Below the pieces are notes generated by a model. That model made no database searches, was not told the DNA's origin, and saw only the letters and a list, made by a program, of their open reading frames with translations. 64,000 bases of DNA from Taudactylus pleione (Eukaryota; Chordata; Amphibia; Anura; Myobatrachidae): assembly GCA_031769625.1 (NCBI GenBank), contig JAUIMM010000601.1:3463501-3527500 (forward strand). The letters run 5' to 3'. Positions 34,561 to 45,949 of this stretch are shown piece after piece; positions within the stretch are counted from its first letter, which is position 1; every line of letters starts with the position of its first letter. The position numbers and the translations under genes are program-made.

Positions 34561-36616
34561 GAGACAGAAGGTCCGGTCGTAGCGGCAACCGCAGAGGACT
34601 GTCCACGGACAGACCCTGAAGGTCTGAGAACCAGTGCCGTCTGGGCCACGCGGGAGCTATCAACAGGAGCGTCCCTCCTTCCTGTTTGAATTTCCGGATT
34701 ACCCGTGGAAGAAGGGAGACCGGAGGGAACAGGTATGCGAACCGGAACGTCCACCGGACGGACAGAGCATCCACCAGAGACGCCCCTTCGTCTCTTGTGC
34801 GAGACCCGTACACCGGCAACTTGTTGTTGTGCCGGGACGCCATGAGGTCGATTTCTGGAAGACCCCACCTGTCCACCAGTAGTTGAAAAACGTCCGGGTG
34901 CAGGGACCATTCCCCCGGATGAACGTCCTGGCGACTTAGAAAGTCCGCCTCCCAATTTAGCACTCCCGGGATGAAGACCGCTGATATGGCCGGAAGATTG
35001 CGCTCCGCCCAAACCAGGATCCGAGAGACCTCTACGAGAGCCGCCCGACTGCGAGTTCCTCCTTGCCTGTTTATGTAGGCCACGGTGGTAGCGTTGTCCG
35101 ACTGGACCTGCACCGGGCGACCCTGGAGAAACCGCTGTGCCTGCTGGAGAGCATTGAAGACCGCACGGAGTTCCAAGATATTTATTGGAAGCTCCGCTTC
35201 TGTCGGCGTCCACCTGCCCTGGAACAAGTGTGGACCCGAAACTGCTCCCCAGCCCCGAAGACTGGCGTCCGTTGTCAACAGGACCCAATTTGGAACCCAG
35301 AACGGACGTCCCTTGTTGAGGTGGGTCGTCTGTAACCACCACGCAAGGGACAGGCGAACCTCCTGGGTGAGCACAATCGTCTGGGACTTCAGAGACTGAG
35401 GCAGCCCGTTCCACTTGGACAGGATCAGGTGCTGCAGAGGTCTGGAGTGAAACTGGGCGTATTCCACCATGTCAAACACCGACACCATGGAGCCCAGTAA
35501 CCTCATCGCCGAGTGTAAGGACACCCGGCGGCTGTGCAGGCAACTGCGCACCCTTGACTGTAAAGCAGAGATCTTGTCCTCCGGCACGAAGATCCTTTGC
35601 TGTCCCGAGTCCAATAAGGCTCCAAGATGCAGAATCCTCCGAGACGGGATTAGAGTGGACTTCTGCCAGTTGATTAGCCAGCCGTGCCGTTGCAGCAGTG
35701 CAATGGTCAGGTCCAAGTGGCGTAACAGGAGCTCTGGAGATCCTGCCACCAATAACAGGTCGTCCAAATACGGCAACATGCGGACTCCCTGCAGCCGCAG
35801 AGAAGCCGCCATGACCGCCATCACCTTGGTGAAAACACGTGGTGCCGTTGCCAGGCCAAAAGGTAACGCCCGAAACTGGAAGTGGTCGCTGCGGATTGCA
35901 AACCTGAGGAACTGTTGATGGCGCAAAAGAATAGGGACATGCAGGTAAGCGTCCTGTATGTCCAATGACACCATGTAGTCCCCAGGTTCCAGCGCCAGAA
36001 TGATGGACCGTAGGGTCTCCATCCGAAACTTCGGGACCCGCAAAGACTTGTTGAGTGCTTTGAGGTTGAGAATCGGACGATATGACCCATTGGGTTTCTG
36101 TACCAAAAATAGATTTGAATAGAAACCCTGGCCCCTCTGGGAGAATGGAACAGGCACTATAACTCCAGCCTGGAGCATAGCGTGCAATACCTTCCGCAGC
36201 TCCGTAGCCTTGTTCCGGTCTGATGGTAGACCCGTGGTGAAGAAGCGAGCCGGGGGTCTGTGCCGGAAGGAGAGGGCGTATCCGTGGGAAACCACCTCCA
36301 GAACCCAAGTGTCTGTCGTAGTGGTCGACCAACACTGGGCGAACTGTAGCAGGCGGCCTCCCACCCTGGGATCCCCCAAAGGGAGGCCCGGACCGTCAGA
36401 CCGCAGGCTTGTCATCTGGCTTGGGGGCCGGACGTCTGGTACTCCATGCCTGCTTCCGGGGCTTGACCGATTTCTTAGGGCCAGCCTGTCGAGGAAACGA
36501 CTGTGGTTTGGGCCTGCCCTGGGCCCTAGATGACCGAAAGGACGATGGTCCCGAACCAGAAGGAGCAGCGGCCGACGGGAGACAAGCAGATTTGGCTGCC
36601 GCCAGCGTGGCCACAA
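34490..36616 (-). CDS. DIRS copy 3 reverse transcriptase-RNase H
   Basis: An open frame of 708 codons. RT: FLVQKPNGSYRPILNLKALN at about 170-189, motif A MVSLDIQDAYLHVPI (Asp 219), motif B LPFGLATAPRVF (251-262), motif C PYLDDLLLV (Asp 285 and 286), then HGWLINWQKS. RNase H: LLTTDASLRGWGA (Asp 450), INILELRAV (Glu 482), VQSDNATTVAYI (Asp 507) and NWEADFLSR (Asp 558), so the full catalytic set is present. The first ~75 codons overlap gag in another frame and may be untranslated; the conserved block begins at GGRLLQFAQCW. The enzyme copies element RNA into DNA. This is the best preserved ORF in the window. Confidence 0.93.
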   Translation of the reverse strand: MWPRWRQPNLLVSRRPLLLLVRDHRPFGHLGPRAGPNHSRFLDRLALRNRSSPGSRHGVPDVRPPSQMTSLRSDGPGLPLGDPRVGGRLLQFAQCWSTTTTDTWVLEVVSHGYALSFRHRPPARFFTTGLPSDRNKATELRKVLHAMLQAGVIVPVPFSQRGQGFYSNLFLVQKPNGSYRPILNLKALNKSLRVPKFRMETLRSIILALEPGDYMVSLDIQDAYLHVPILLRHQQFLRFAIRSDHFQFRALPFGLATAPRVFTKVMAVMAASLRLQGVRMLPYLDDLLLVAGSPELLLRHLDLTIALLQRHGWLINWQKSTLIPSRRILHLGALLDSGQQRIFVPEDKISALQSRVRSCLHSRRVSLHSAMRLLGSMVSVFDMVEYAQFHSRPLQHLILSKWNGLPQSLKSQTIVLTQEVRLSLAWWLQTTHLNKGRPFWVPNWVLLTTDASLRGWGAVSGPHLFQGRWTPTEAELPINILELRAVFNALQQAQRFLQGRPVQVQSDNATTVAYINRQGGTRSRAALVEVSRILVWAERNLPAISAVFIPGVLNWEADFLSRQDVHPGEWSLHPDVFQLLVDRWGLPEIDLMASRHNNKLPVYGSRTRDEGASLVDALSVRWTFRFAYLFPPVSLLPRVIRKFKQEGGTLLLIAPAWPRRHWFSDLQGLSVDSPLRLPLRPDLLSQGPCLHPDLTRLSLTAWLLRRPC

Positions 36617-37856
36617 TCTTATCCAGATCCGGACCGAAGAGAACTTCTCCGGTAAACGGCAACGCTTCCAGACCTTTCTTGGAATCTGCGGCCGCCTTCC
36701 AGGATCGCAGCCACAAGGTGCGACGAGCAGCTACCGCTGCTGAAGAAATTCTAGACACCAGAGTACTAATGTCTAGAGCCGCCTCGTTGATGTAGGTGGC
36801 CGAATCACGGAGATTGCCAATCAACTCCGCCTGTTCGGCCGGACAGTCGGATTCAAAAGAAGCCTCTAATGAATCCGCCCAGCGCTCCATCGCTCTGGCA
36901 ACCCAGCAAATGGCCATAGCCGGCCGTGCTGCCCCCCCTGCAAGGGAATAAGCGGACTTCAGGCAGATTTCTACCTTGCGGTCCGTAGCATCCTTAAGGG
37001 AGGACATGGATGGCATGTGCAATGTGGCACTACGGACAAGACGGGTCACGTGAGAATCCACCTGTGGAGGGGATTACCACTTAGCAAAATAATTATCCGC
37101 GAACGGATAAGCCACCGCCAGGCGTCTCTGCAGCTGGTATCTTTTGCCAGGTTGTTTCCACGCCTCCTCTAAATGGTCCACCAACTGACCCGAAAGAGGA
37201 AAGACTGTGGCATCGCCCTTCACATCTTTGAAAAAGGCATACTTAGATTTAGCCGCTGGGGGAACTTCGTCCTCAATCACCAAGGCTGTGCGGACCGCCC
37301 GAATAAGTCCAGGAATATATACTTTGGACTTAGCATCAGCGTCCTTAGTATGGAGAGGTTCCCGATCGTAAGGATCCAGAATCTCCCCATCATCAGACGT
37401 CCCTTCGTCATCCTCATAAGGAGCGGACAGAGACGCCACCGGCCTTTTATGAGGCCGCATCACAGACTCCCCTTGCAACACATCCGACAAATGTTGTACA
37501 GAACTCGTCAGGGAGTTAACCCACGCTGGCTCCTGAGAACCCGGGAGCGGGGAAATAGGGAGACTGTGGGGTACCACCAATTGTCGTGGGAACCGCTGCA
37601 TGGGTGACGACACCACAGACTGCTGGGACAAACCCATCGGAGTAAACGCGGGCTGCGGAGCTAACTGGCCCACTAAAGCTGTTAACGCCTGAGCGAAACA
37701 AGCCCAGGGCGGCTCCTGTACCGGTGCTGTAACCGTAATAGGCCGCGCCATGGACAAACACTGCCGGCAAAGGCCCTCCGCGCTACCCTCCCCCTCCGCT
37801 AACGGTACTTTGCACGTGGTACACTGTAGCCGGAGGGGAAAATCACTTTCAGACAT
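36396..37856 (-). pseudogene. DIRS copy 3 gag-like ORF with one in-frame stop
   Basis: 37856-37074 and 37061-36396 are in the same frame, separated only by a TAA at 37074-37076 directly after FADNYFAKW. Copy 4 has a Lys codon there, so one A to T change explains the stop. The N-terminus has a C-x2-C-x14-C-x2-C cluster (LQCTTCKVPL...GLCRQC, residues about 10-32), conserved in copy 4 and suggesting a zinc-binding fold. The C-terminal part is basic and Pro/Ser-rich (RSSRAQGRPKPQSFPRQAGP), fit for nucleic-acid binding. A structural role is inferred from its position before the RT. Confidence 0.85.
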
Positions 37857-38786
37857 GATGGCACCACGTATGTGACCTCTCTCACCAATTAAGTATTAAA
37901 TAGGCGAGAGACCACCCTGCAGCACCGCACCGCAAGGGCTTTAGCAGAAAGAACAGGGACAGTAATAAAGCTGACAGTTTAGAGAAGAAAAGTTACAGGC
38001 AGCGCTAGCACAGTCACATACAATGCAGAGAAATAACAATTCCTGCACTAACAGCGCTGATCACTCAACTACACAGACACAGGGCCTGGTAGGACACAGC
38101 GCTGCATACACAGACCTGAGCCACAGCGGAGGAGAGGTATGCGGGGGGACCCAGACCACGATGCTTCCGTCCAGCGCTTCCAGCAGCGTTCACCATGCGT
38201 TCTGGAGAAGATGGCCGCCGAGGAGCAGAGAGGAGGCTGGCCTGGGGGAGGAGCGCTGCCACAGGACCAGTCGGCAGCATGCAGAGAGGGCTGTGTGCAG
38301 CGGGTGAGGCGCCGGCTGTGAGACAGGGAAGGCGCGCTCCCCTGGCATGCATTTAACCCCTGGGACGCCGCAGCGCTACCGCTCTGCTGCGGTCCGCTGT
38401 CCCAGGGGGTAGTGGAAAGCGCAGGTTGGTCGCCTGGCTCCACGCTGCAGCCAGTCCCCAGGGAGCCCCCTGCCTGGGGACTTAGGACCATGTGACCAGC
38501 GGGGACCCACCGCGGGACCCCGCTGCTTACCTTTGTCCCCCTTGGATCCGGCCATGGTCCGGAACATCTGGGGTCACCGCTAGCTGTGACCCCAGATGCT
38601 CACCAGCATCCCCGGATCGGTACCGGCGTTCTGGTACCGGCGGGGGTGTAGGGAAGACAGCATGGACGTCAGGACTGACTGTCCATGCTGTACATCCAGA
38701 TGTGCAGCCACAGCTGCACTGAAGAAAGCTTCAGGGGCTCTTCTAGCCCCCCACTCCGACAGGTGCACCCGACGCTGGCCGGGCAC
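37857..38786. other. DIRS copy 3 5' untranslated region
   Basis: GC-rich leader between the terminal repeat and gag (minus strand). ORFs on both strands here are not conserved in copy 4, where the homologous leader is 60510-61410. Confidence 0.7.
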
Positions 38787-38948
38787 CAAACTAAACTGGG
38801 GTGCCTTAGCTCGGGGGCGGGGTATAGGAGGGGGACCCTAGTGCATCCTGGGAGGCTGAAAAGCTTAACTCTATGGTGCCCAGCGACTGACGTCACACCT
38901 ATACCCCAAGGTATCCTGTGGATACCCTATGGACCCTGAAGTAGAAAA
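38787..38948. repeat. DIRS copy 3 right terminal inverted repeat
   Basis: Inverse of the left repeat core (GAGCTAAGGCACC at the inner side, CCCAAGGTATCCTGTGGATA near the outer side), ending ...CCCTGAAGTAGAAAA. The outer TTTTCTACTTC is repeated in the internal complementary region. Confidence 0.9.
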
Positions 38949-39101
38949 AGGTGCTCTATACTGGACTGATCAAAATGCAATAAAACCCTTGAAACACCAG
39001 GTCAGTTAACCACAGGTGCTATTGCACAGAAACTGCTACCCATTACAAATAAAAAAAACCCAGCACTGCTAACAGCTGAAAAGAAGTGTTGTGTCATTAT
39101 A

Positions 39102-39401
39102 GGGGCAATTCAATTCTGCGCAATGTTGAATAGCCACGGGAAGGAGTTCCCACTATTCAATTGACTGCGCTATTAAGCCCGACTAGAACCACTTAAATTG
39201 GAGAATGTCAGTTACCGTGCCTTCAGCTGGTTTTTTCTCTGACTAAAGTGCCAGCCGCGAGCTGGTTAGCGCTGGAAAACAGCAATGCGTCCGACATCTC
39301 TTACCTCATCCTGTAGTCAGATTTAACAGCACTGTCAATTAAGTAGTTCCAGGAAATCCTACCCAGGGCAATTCAACATTGCACTGAATTGAACCACCCT
39401 C
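39102..39401. mobile_element. MITE-like repeat with GGCAATTCAATT ends
   Basis: The left GGGGCAATTCAATTCTGCGC and the inverted right GGGTGGTTCAATTCAGTGCA form imperfect terminal inverted repeats. 300 bp, non-coding; same general style as 6731-7007. Confidence 0.6.
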
Positions 39402-40515
39402 TATGTTTGGTGTCTACAAAATAACAAAACTAAATATTAAAAAAAACAGTAATCTAAGCCTGTAGGCTAAAAATTTATATTTAATTTTAACTAAAAATAA
39501 ATAGAGTCTATGACAAGGACAATGTTATGGATTAGAGGTTGGCGTTTATAACTAGCCACTATTTGCATTCAAAAATCACTCCAGCGACATTATTTTGCTA
39601 TCTAGACATTGTATAACAGAAAAAGGAAAATATATTTACACAATAAGTCCTGCTCCACAATGAAGGTATCCTCCAGTATTATACAACTATGATGAAATAC
39701 TGCTAGTTATCAATCCTTTTAAGGGAGGGGAATTAAATTCTCATTGTGGGTATATAGCTCCAAGATTAAGTGCCCTGAGCTATTCAATTGCTCGCATAGT
39801 CAACATGCGACTAACTGATCTGCTCACACCCTCCTGATTAATGCCCGTGGCTTAGTGGAGGTAAACTGTATCTCCTAGGTTATGCGCCGGGCATGTTGTG
39901 GTAACACTACGACTAGCCGGAAGACACTAGTTAATGCATATTTCTGCTCGCACTCACTCATAAACAAGGCTTACAGAACTAACACGCACCCCATGTTTTG
40001 TGCACCATTATCTGTAAACTCAAGAGACTTATTCCATGGTCAAAGTCGCTTAATACACTTTCCTTCCCCATTTTGATATTTGGTCTAAACAAGTGAAGCT
40101 CTTAACGCTTTTATACATTGAGTTTCTGCCACTTGATTGGCTAATCAGAAATTTGCACTGGCAAACAGATGCACTGTACAGGTGTTCATAATAAAGTGGC
40201 TACTAGTGTCTATAGTTTATTTCCTTCTATATTTATTCCTTTGTCAACCCACATGTGAATACATGTCAATAAATTGATCAGATGAAATGCAGAATTTTCA
40301 CCTTCTTTATATTTGTTTTTCCATTATGTTTATACAGTAAAGGTAATTTGTGCAGGATGACAATCTCAGGGAGAATGATTAGTCATGGTAGGAAATTCTA
40401 TAAATGTGTAATGGAGATGTTTTTGTTTTAACAGGAATGGGCGGTACTATCAGAGGAGAAGCACAGGTCAGTAGTAAATTTAATGCTAGTTACACACTTA
40501 CCAATCAGACGCTCA
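39402..40515. other. cdc73 intron, no gene seen
   Basis: AT-rich, no recognisable exon or repeat. Confidence 0.5.
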
Positions 40516-40760
40516 GGGCCAAATGCAATAGGGTGAGAGTTTAAAAAATGTGATTTCAGAAGTAAACTCGCTGTTTTTTTAAACTGAGACAATCTAATAT
40601 ACCGAGATCATGCAAACTCGCATGTTTTTAGACTCCCAGAACTCACAATTTAACCTCTCATCCAGATGTTTTCCCATTTTGAAGATAAAACTCAACCAAA
40701 TTTGAGTTTACTGCTAAACTCTCACATTTTCTAAACTTTCACCCTATTACATTTGGCCTT
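40516..40760. mobile_element. MITE-like repeat with GGCCAAATG termini
   Basis: The left GGGCCAAATGCAATAGGGTG and the inverted right AGGCCAAATGTAATAGGGTG match over ~28 bp. About 245 bp, strongly palindromic (GTGAGAGTTTA / AAACTCTCAC). Confidence 0.75.
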
Positions 40761-41517
40761 TTTTCCGGGAGGGAGCTGAATGAGGCTTATACTTCGGGGG
40801 CGTGGCGTAACAATGATGTAGTATTAGGGTCGGGGAGTGACTGCGTTGTTGTGGCCCCGCCCCCTCTTCACAATGCTGAGATTAATTAGGGTCTGGGGCA
40901 ATGCGGAAGGTTGCAGGGGTATGACTGCGGCCGGGAGTTTTTGCATACTTTTACGGGGTGCCGAGAGCACCGCCTGTCTTCGGGACAAAGTTGCATAAAA
41001 AAACTATTTTTTTTTAAATCAAAAACAGATTTATTTGATTAAAATATGTTTATTAATTTTTTTTTTTTAAATAAAACGTTTAAAAATTGAAAACGTTTAC
41101 TTAAAAAAAAGTGATAAAAAAAATCCTATTTAAATCCAAAAAAACCTCTGATTTGAATCCATTAAATCAGTTTTTGATTTTTTTTTTTTTTTTTTTAAAA
41201 TCCAATTTTATGCAACCCTGCTTCGGGACACTCTCGGCCATCCTGGGAGAGTAGGCATGTATGATGGATGTGGTACTCTTAAGTCAAACTAATAAATTAT
41301 AACAGCAAAAAGTGTGCAGTGAAGAAAGCACTTATTACAAGTAACTTATTTTTAAGTCAATGCCCTAGACCTGGTAAAATCATTACACTTCTGTCATAGT
41401 TCAGTCTAGTTGCTGAGCATATTTATAAGTATCTTTATCACATTGCTCCATCTTACAGAAGTATATAGACAAATCACATCTACTACTAATGCTGTGGGTA
41501 GAACACCTATAGAGCAG
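40761..41517. other. cdc73 intron, low-complexity
   Basis: T/A-rich low-complexity sequence around 41000-41215; no gene seen. Confidence 0.5.
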
Positions 41518-41652
41518 GTGTATTCAAAATGCAGCCCTCCGGCTGTTGTGGAACTACACATTCCTGCATAACCTAAGAGCAAATCTGTGGCAGGGCATGC
41601 TGGGTTGTACAGTTAGACAGCAGCTGGAGGGCCACATGCTGAATACCCCTAG
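41515..41652. mobile_element. hAT-like MITE (palindromic)
   Basis: CAGGTGTATTCAAAATGCAG and the inverted CTAGGGGTATTCAGCATGTG, with matching sub-terminal GCCCTCCGGCTGTTGT / GCCCTCCAGCTGCTGT. Flanks CTATAGAG and GTAAAGAG agree at 6 of 8 positions, compatible with an old 8-bp hAT target duplication. Confidence 0.65.
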
Positions 41653-41668
41653 TAAAGAGATTTGTTCT

Positions 41669-42403
41669 AAAGCTGGGTACACACCTTTGCTATCACTCGG
41701 TTGATCGGGTTTAACGCACCTGATCAGCCAAGTAGTATGTACCCAGCCTGACCCCCCATGACTATGTACACTCTGAGCTAGAAATAGCTCAGTGTGTACA
41801 TTCCTCTATGGGATCAGGAGGTTGGCATTTATAATATTACAAATAGAATTATTTTGGGACGAGCGTTTGGGCGTGGGGCCCCCGGGGTTATTCTGGCTGG
41901 GCCTTTTTCAGGGCATCACTACTTAATTCACATAGGCTTTTCATCACTTTTCTATTTGTTTATTATTTATATAATTTTAATTATTTCTTATTATATTAAC
42001 ACTTATTGATTTATTTTTTTACACATCACTATCACCTTTCTTCCATTTTTCGTGTGATGCCCTGGGACTAGTCCTTGGCTGGATTCTTTGGGGTGCCTTG
42101 CGCCTCAGAGGTGAACCCCTTAATGTTAGGGATGCCGGTATAGACGATCCTTGACTTAATCATATATTTGCAAATGTATGCAACTAATACCTCCTGAATT
42201 TCTGTTATGTAGAATTCAAGTATTTTTGCCAATATTGCTGCAGTGTGCTGGAGGGAATATCCCTTTTTTTCTCTCATTTATAATTTTAAACAGCACATAA
42301 GAACAGACTGTGTAGGAGCGTTTTAAACGGTTTATATGCGAACGCTCCTGCAAATACAATTAGGCGATTGGCCCAATAATTGTATAGGTGCGTACCCAGC
42401 TTA
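41669..42403. mobile_element. MITE with AAGCTGGGTAC ends, interrupted by foldback family copy
   Basis: The left TAAAGCTGGGTACACACC and the inverted right TTAAGCTGGGTACGCACC define the ends. The interior from about 41848 to 42272 is a second copy of the 24012-24639 family (GGGGCCCCCGGGG, CAGGGCATCACTACTTAATT, TGTGATGCCCTGGGA, TGCAACTAATA), with the left arm lost. This is a nested insertion. Confidence 0.7.
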
Positions 42404-43375
42404 ATACGGCTGCTTAGTAGGTGCACAGTCTGTAATGCACAATAATTCAGCCTTAAAGTTTGTAAGCACTATGTTCAAAGTGGTAATGTAACAGTATTTG
42501 TCATAGGAAAGGCCCCCAAATATAGCTTTTTAGTGCTACTGTTGTCTGAAGCAATCATTGACTATTAAATAGCTAACTTGTAGAAATTACAAAGTTAAAA
42601 ACATATATATTACGTTCATAACTAAAATTAAGTCCGTAGATTAAAAAAACAGAAATAAGGATTATACATTAGCCTAACATGACAATATGTATCCCCCCCA
42701 AATAAAAGGTAAGATTAAAAAAAAAACATGCACAAGAAAAAAAAAAAAAAAAAAAAAAAGACTAATCTTGTGCCTTTCATAATGGTTCTCACGGAGGTAA
42801 CAGTATTGGTACTTAGGTCTATAAATAATAAAGTCCCTGCAATTAGTCACTGAAATGTACAATTTGACTATAGAATACTTTGTAAAAAACTGAAGTCTGC
42901 TTTCTAAGTTAGTATCTTCCAGTTAGGGGTCCTGTAAACATTTTGGTATACGATAAGGTACAGTATACTCAATTTGCAAGACAAGATTTTGTTTCAGGCT
43001 TGTAACTTTATGAAAAGCTTGGTCAGATTTCACTGTGTTTTATCACACTGCTCATCGTCTCACTTGGACTTCTATTTCTCTCAGTCGCTTATTTTCTTTT
43101 CAAAGCAAAGATTTCAGGATAGTGCTCTAACTGCTACAATAAGCAGCAGTCTACAAAAAAGACATTCACTTGTAAGAATCCAGGGGCATTAAAAGTGCAA
43201 GGTATCCCATTTAAATACAAAACTGCAGAAAGTAAAATAAATTGAAAACAGATAGTAAAAAGGGGTACAACTGTGACTCTGAACATGAAGCCGACTAAAT
43301 AAAATTAAGCCACACACCTATACGATTGTCCATTAGCTCTAAAAAGCTGCCAGCACAGTTAAAACAGATGTATAT
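42404..43375. other. cdc73 intron, no gene seen
   Basis: AT-rich with a poly-A run near 42737-42759; the ORFs are chance. Confidence 0.5.
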
Positions 43376-43525
43376 AGATTGTAAGCTTGCGAGCAGGGCC
43401 TTCCTACCTATATATCTGTCTTTTTTTACCCAGTTTTGTTCTATTAATATTTACAATTGTAAAGCACAATGGAATATGCTGCGCTATATAAGAAACATAA
43501 TAATAATAATAAATAAATAAATAAT
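43376..43525 (+). repeat. LINE-type 3' tail with TAA/AAT simple repeat
   Basis: GATTGTAAGCTTGCGAGCAG to TGCTGCGCTATATAAGAAAC, then (ATA/AATA)n. The same unit lies inverted at 46872-47012. This is the widespread vertebrate L2/CR1-like tail pattern. Confidence 0.75.
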
Positions 43526-43860
43526 GTCAGACAACCCCCCCAAAAAAAAAAAGTTTGCATACGCCATGTGTGTAAAGATGCGTACACACGGGGCAATTTT
43601 TTGGACGACTGAACGATAACTATGCCATTATCGTTAAAAAAAAAAAAAAATCAACCAGTTTCTGCCCCAAAACGGGGCGCACCACAAGGAAATACAACTG
43701 TTCCTTTTATCATCTCCAATATGTAACATAGTAGGTTAACACTTTATTACCTTCATATTTTTTTCTGGACTTCAGCAGTCCAATTGTATATTAGAACGTA
43801 TGTTGTAAGTCCACCCATGATTAAGAGGTGGGACTCAATGGACACTATTTAACATCTGGT
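43526..43860. other. Intron with partial MITE
   Basis: GATGCGTACACACGGGGCAA at 43577 and ACTATGCCATTATCGTTAAA resemble the left part of the MITE at 47428-47723; probably a fragment. Confidence 0.4.
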
Positions 43861-44400
43861 TACTTAATTTTTACCATACACCTTGATAAAGACCTGTTTG
43901 GAGGGTTGAAACGCATTGGTGACTGCTACTTGTACTTTGAAATGTATTCTTCTATAGGGGGAGCAGAATACCCCTATATTTGGAAAGTTGTACCTTTCTT
44001 GAAAGGTCAGAAATGGTACACAGCCATTTTTTATTTGTATGAGATTCTTAATAAATGTGAGTGGTATTACGCCATGGTGGCATTCCCTCTTAAGAGAAAT
44101 CTATGTGCACTGAAGGAGGGCCAGGGCAAAAAATAACCACTAAGAAATTTGGAGTGACCAGAAATCTTCAGGAATGAGCATTTGGTAAACGCAGAAGTGT
44201 GATTATCTTGGACAAATTATTTACAACAGTTGTATGGACTAAGAACTGTTGGTATTAGAGTATTTCGTTTTGTGATTGCAATTACACAAGGAATGAGATT
44301 TGTTATTTCGAAATAACTACATACCTTGGTTTTTAGGAGCCCTTGGGACTGTTTTACATTTTTTAGTCAGTTTAAGTGATTAGTGAAGATCACCTTAGTC
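43861..44400 (+). mobile_element. PLE pLTR-like fragment with hammerhead-like motif
   Basis: Non-coding sequence around a hammerhead-like motif (43880-43924). It is similar in layout to the 25930-26470 insertion: motif near the start, then AT-rich sequence. Ends are not defined. Confidence 0.4.
43880..43924 (+). ncRNA. Hammerhead-ribozyme-like motif 3 (degenerate)
   Basis: Core TTGATAA (43883-43889; consensus CUGANGA, two changes), helix II ACCT/GGGT (43892-43895/43903-43906), GAAAC at 43908-43912. The expected triplet reads GTG, which does not fit NUH. Best seen as a decayed copy. Confidence 0.45.
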
Positions 44401-45620
44401 TTGTGCTGCCCTATTCAGTGTGGATCACAATTGTTCTATTTTCTTTTTACAGCTTTGCAATTACATCCTGGACTCCTAAATTGAATCAGGCCCATTATTA
44501 ATTAAATAAGTTATTAAAGCATATTTGTAAAAGCACTAAATTTTGCACATTAGTAAAGAAATCAATAAATAAAGCACATTTTTTGTTAACAAATAATGTT
44601 TTATTAACCGATTTCTGAACTAGTTCTGTGCAGTTGTGCTATAACAAATATTGTGGTTTATTACAGTATTTCTTAAGTAATAATGGACAACATTCAGTGC
44701 TTTTACAAATTTATTTTTTTATTAATATATACACAAAAATATATGCCTGCTCCACCTGATAATATATTTGCCAGCCACAGCCCTACACTTTTCTTTTACA
44801 GCACTGATCTTATGAATAGAACAGTGCTGTATACAATATACATAATTCTCTCCCTGCCTAGGCTGCATCCACGCCAGGCAAATGGAGCCGCTGTACAGGA
44901 AGTCAGCGGCTTCATCTGACCTGCTCACAGGAAGTTCCGGGGCTCAGAACTGAGTGAGTGACGTTAGCCACACCCACACAGCAGGGGAAAGGTTTGTCTC
45001 TTGGGCAGTGTCTGCATACACTGCCCGATGTGGCTGACTTTTAGGTACAAAGTATTGCATCGGCCGGACATGCTGGACAATCCTGCATGCTCACCGATCG
45101 ATATTTTACCCTCGGTCGCCCACATACACTACAATTATCAGGGCGATCCGCTGATATCCAACGGGTCGCCCCAATAAACTGTATATATTGTATGCTCATC
45201 TTAAGGAACACACATGCATTGCATATTTGTATTAAACTCTGCATCTAATATTAAACTCTGCATCTCGTGGTGCATCCAAGAAACAGAAAATCCTAAGAAC
45301 ATGGGCATTAAGTCTTTGTTTTTTGTGGCAAACTGGCAATATCAATATTATTGAAAGATGTCAATAGAAAGACGCCAATACAATGGATATTGAAAACCAT
45401 GGTAGAGTGTTTAGCAGTAGTGGAGAAGAAGAGGACCTATGGCATCTCCAGAGATCCTAAAAGAATAGGGCCACAAGTGAGATAAAATTGTAATATAGGG
45501 AGACTCTCCAACAAGCTAAGGGAGTATAGAATGGTTTTTTTTCCATTTGAATAAATAAAATTATGTCTTAAATATAGGTCCATTACTAGCTGAAATTACT
45601 GTAGATATTTCAAAAACAAC
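44401..45620. other. cdc73 intron, no gene seen
   Basis: AT-rich. A GC-richer stretch at 44860-45130 has no clear identity. Confidence 0.45.
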
Positions 45621-45949
45621 TTAAGGGGCACGTGTCTACTAGCAGACATAGAAACGACTACACGCTTACGACATTGGAATCGTGCAGTTGTTTCACAGTC
45701 TGGTGCTGTGCCTACACTGAATGTAGGCACATCAATCATCTCCTAACATGCTCAACCTGATGTTATTGTCAGGTTGACCAGCATGTTCGGGTGATTGATG
45801 TCGGAAACGAATAGCAGGAGCGCGCATCGCTGATCGTTTCCGGCATTTACATTCCCGATGTCTGCCCTATTACTGAACTATAGCACGATTACGATGTCGT
45901 AATCGTGCAATCGCTCTATGTTATTGGGTAGTGGATACGCGGCTTTAGA
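45621..45949. mobile_element. MITE-like repeat
   Basis: The left TTAAGGGGCACGTGTCTACT and the inverted right TCTAAAGCCGCGTATCCACT are imperfect inverted ends. Inside are paired CATCAATCA/TGATTGATG and GATTACGATGTCGTAATC stretches. Non-coding. Confidence 0.6.

Larger units (their letters stand above)
33004..38948 (-). mobile_element. DIRS-type retrotransposon copy 3 (nearly intact)
   Basis: A 5.9-kb element coded on the minus strand, with inverted terminal repeats (left core 33050-33200, right 38787-38936), gag (37856-36396), RT-RNase H (36616-34490), tyrosine recombinase (about 34530-33474) and an internal complementary region (33340-33455). This is the canonical DIRS layout: no integrase or protease, inverted repeats instead of LTRs. 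The RT-RNase H frame is open over 708 codons. Known defects are one in-frame stop in gag and a catalytic His to Tyr change in the recombinase. It inserted in a cdc73 intron, in the gene's orientation. Confidence 0.95.

Noticed and set aside
34560..35414. N-terminal ~285 codons of the minus-strand 646-codon frame
   Set aside because: This part overlaps RNase H in another frame and reads as low-complexity Gly/Ser/Arg/Pro; only the downstream part is a real recombinase.
35469..35918. Long plus-strand ORFs opposite DIRS copy 3 (also 36210-36533, 37173-37607, 34364-34886)
   Set aside because: They are antisense shadows of the RT-RNase H and gag frames, not conserved in the other copies and without domains.
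35472..36335. 287-codon minus-strand ORF
   Set aside because: Out-of-frame reading of the RT region; contains no motif in its own frame.
43861..44136. 102-codon ORF at 43828-44136 as a gene
   Set aside because: No recognisable domain or splice structure; overlaps the hammerhead-like pLTR fragment.
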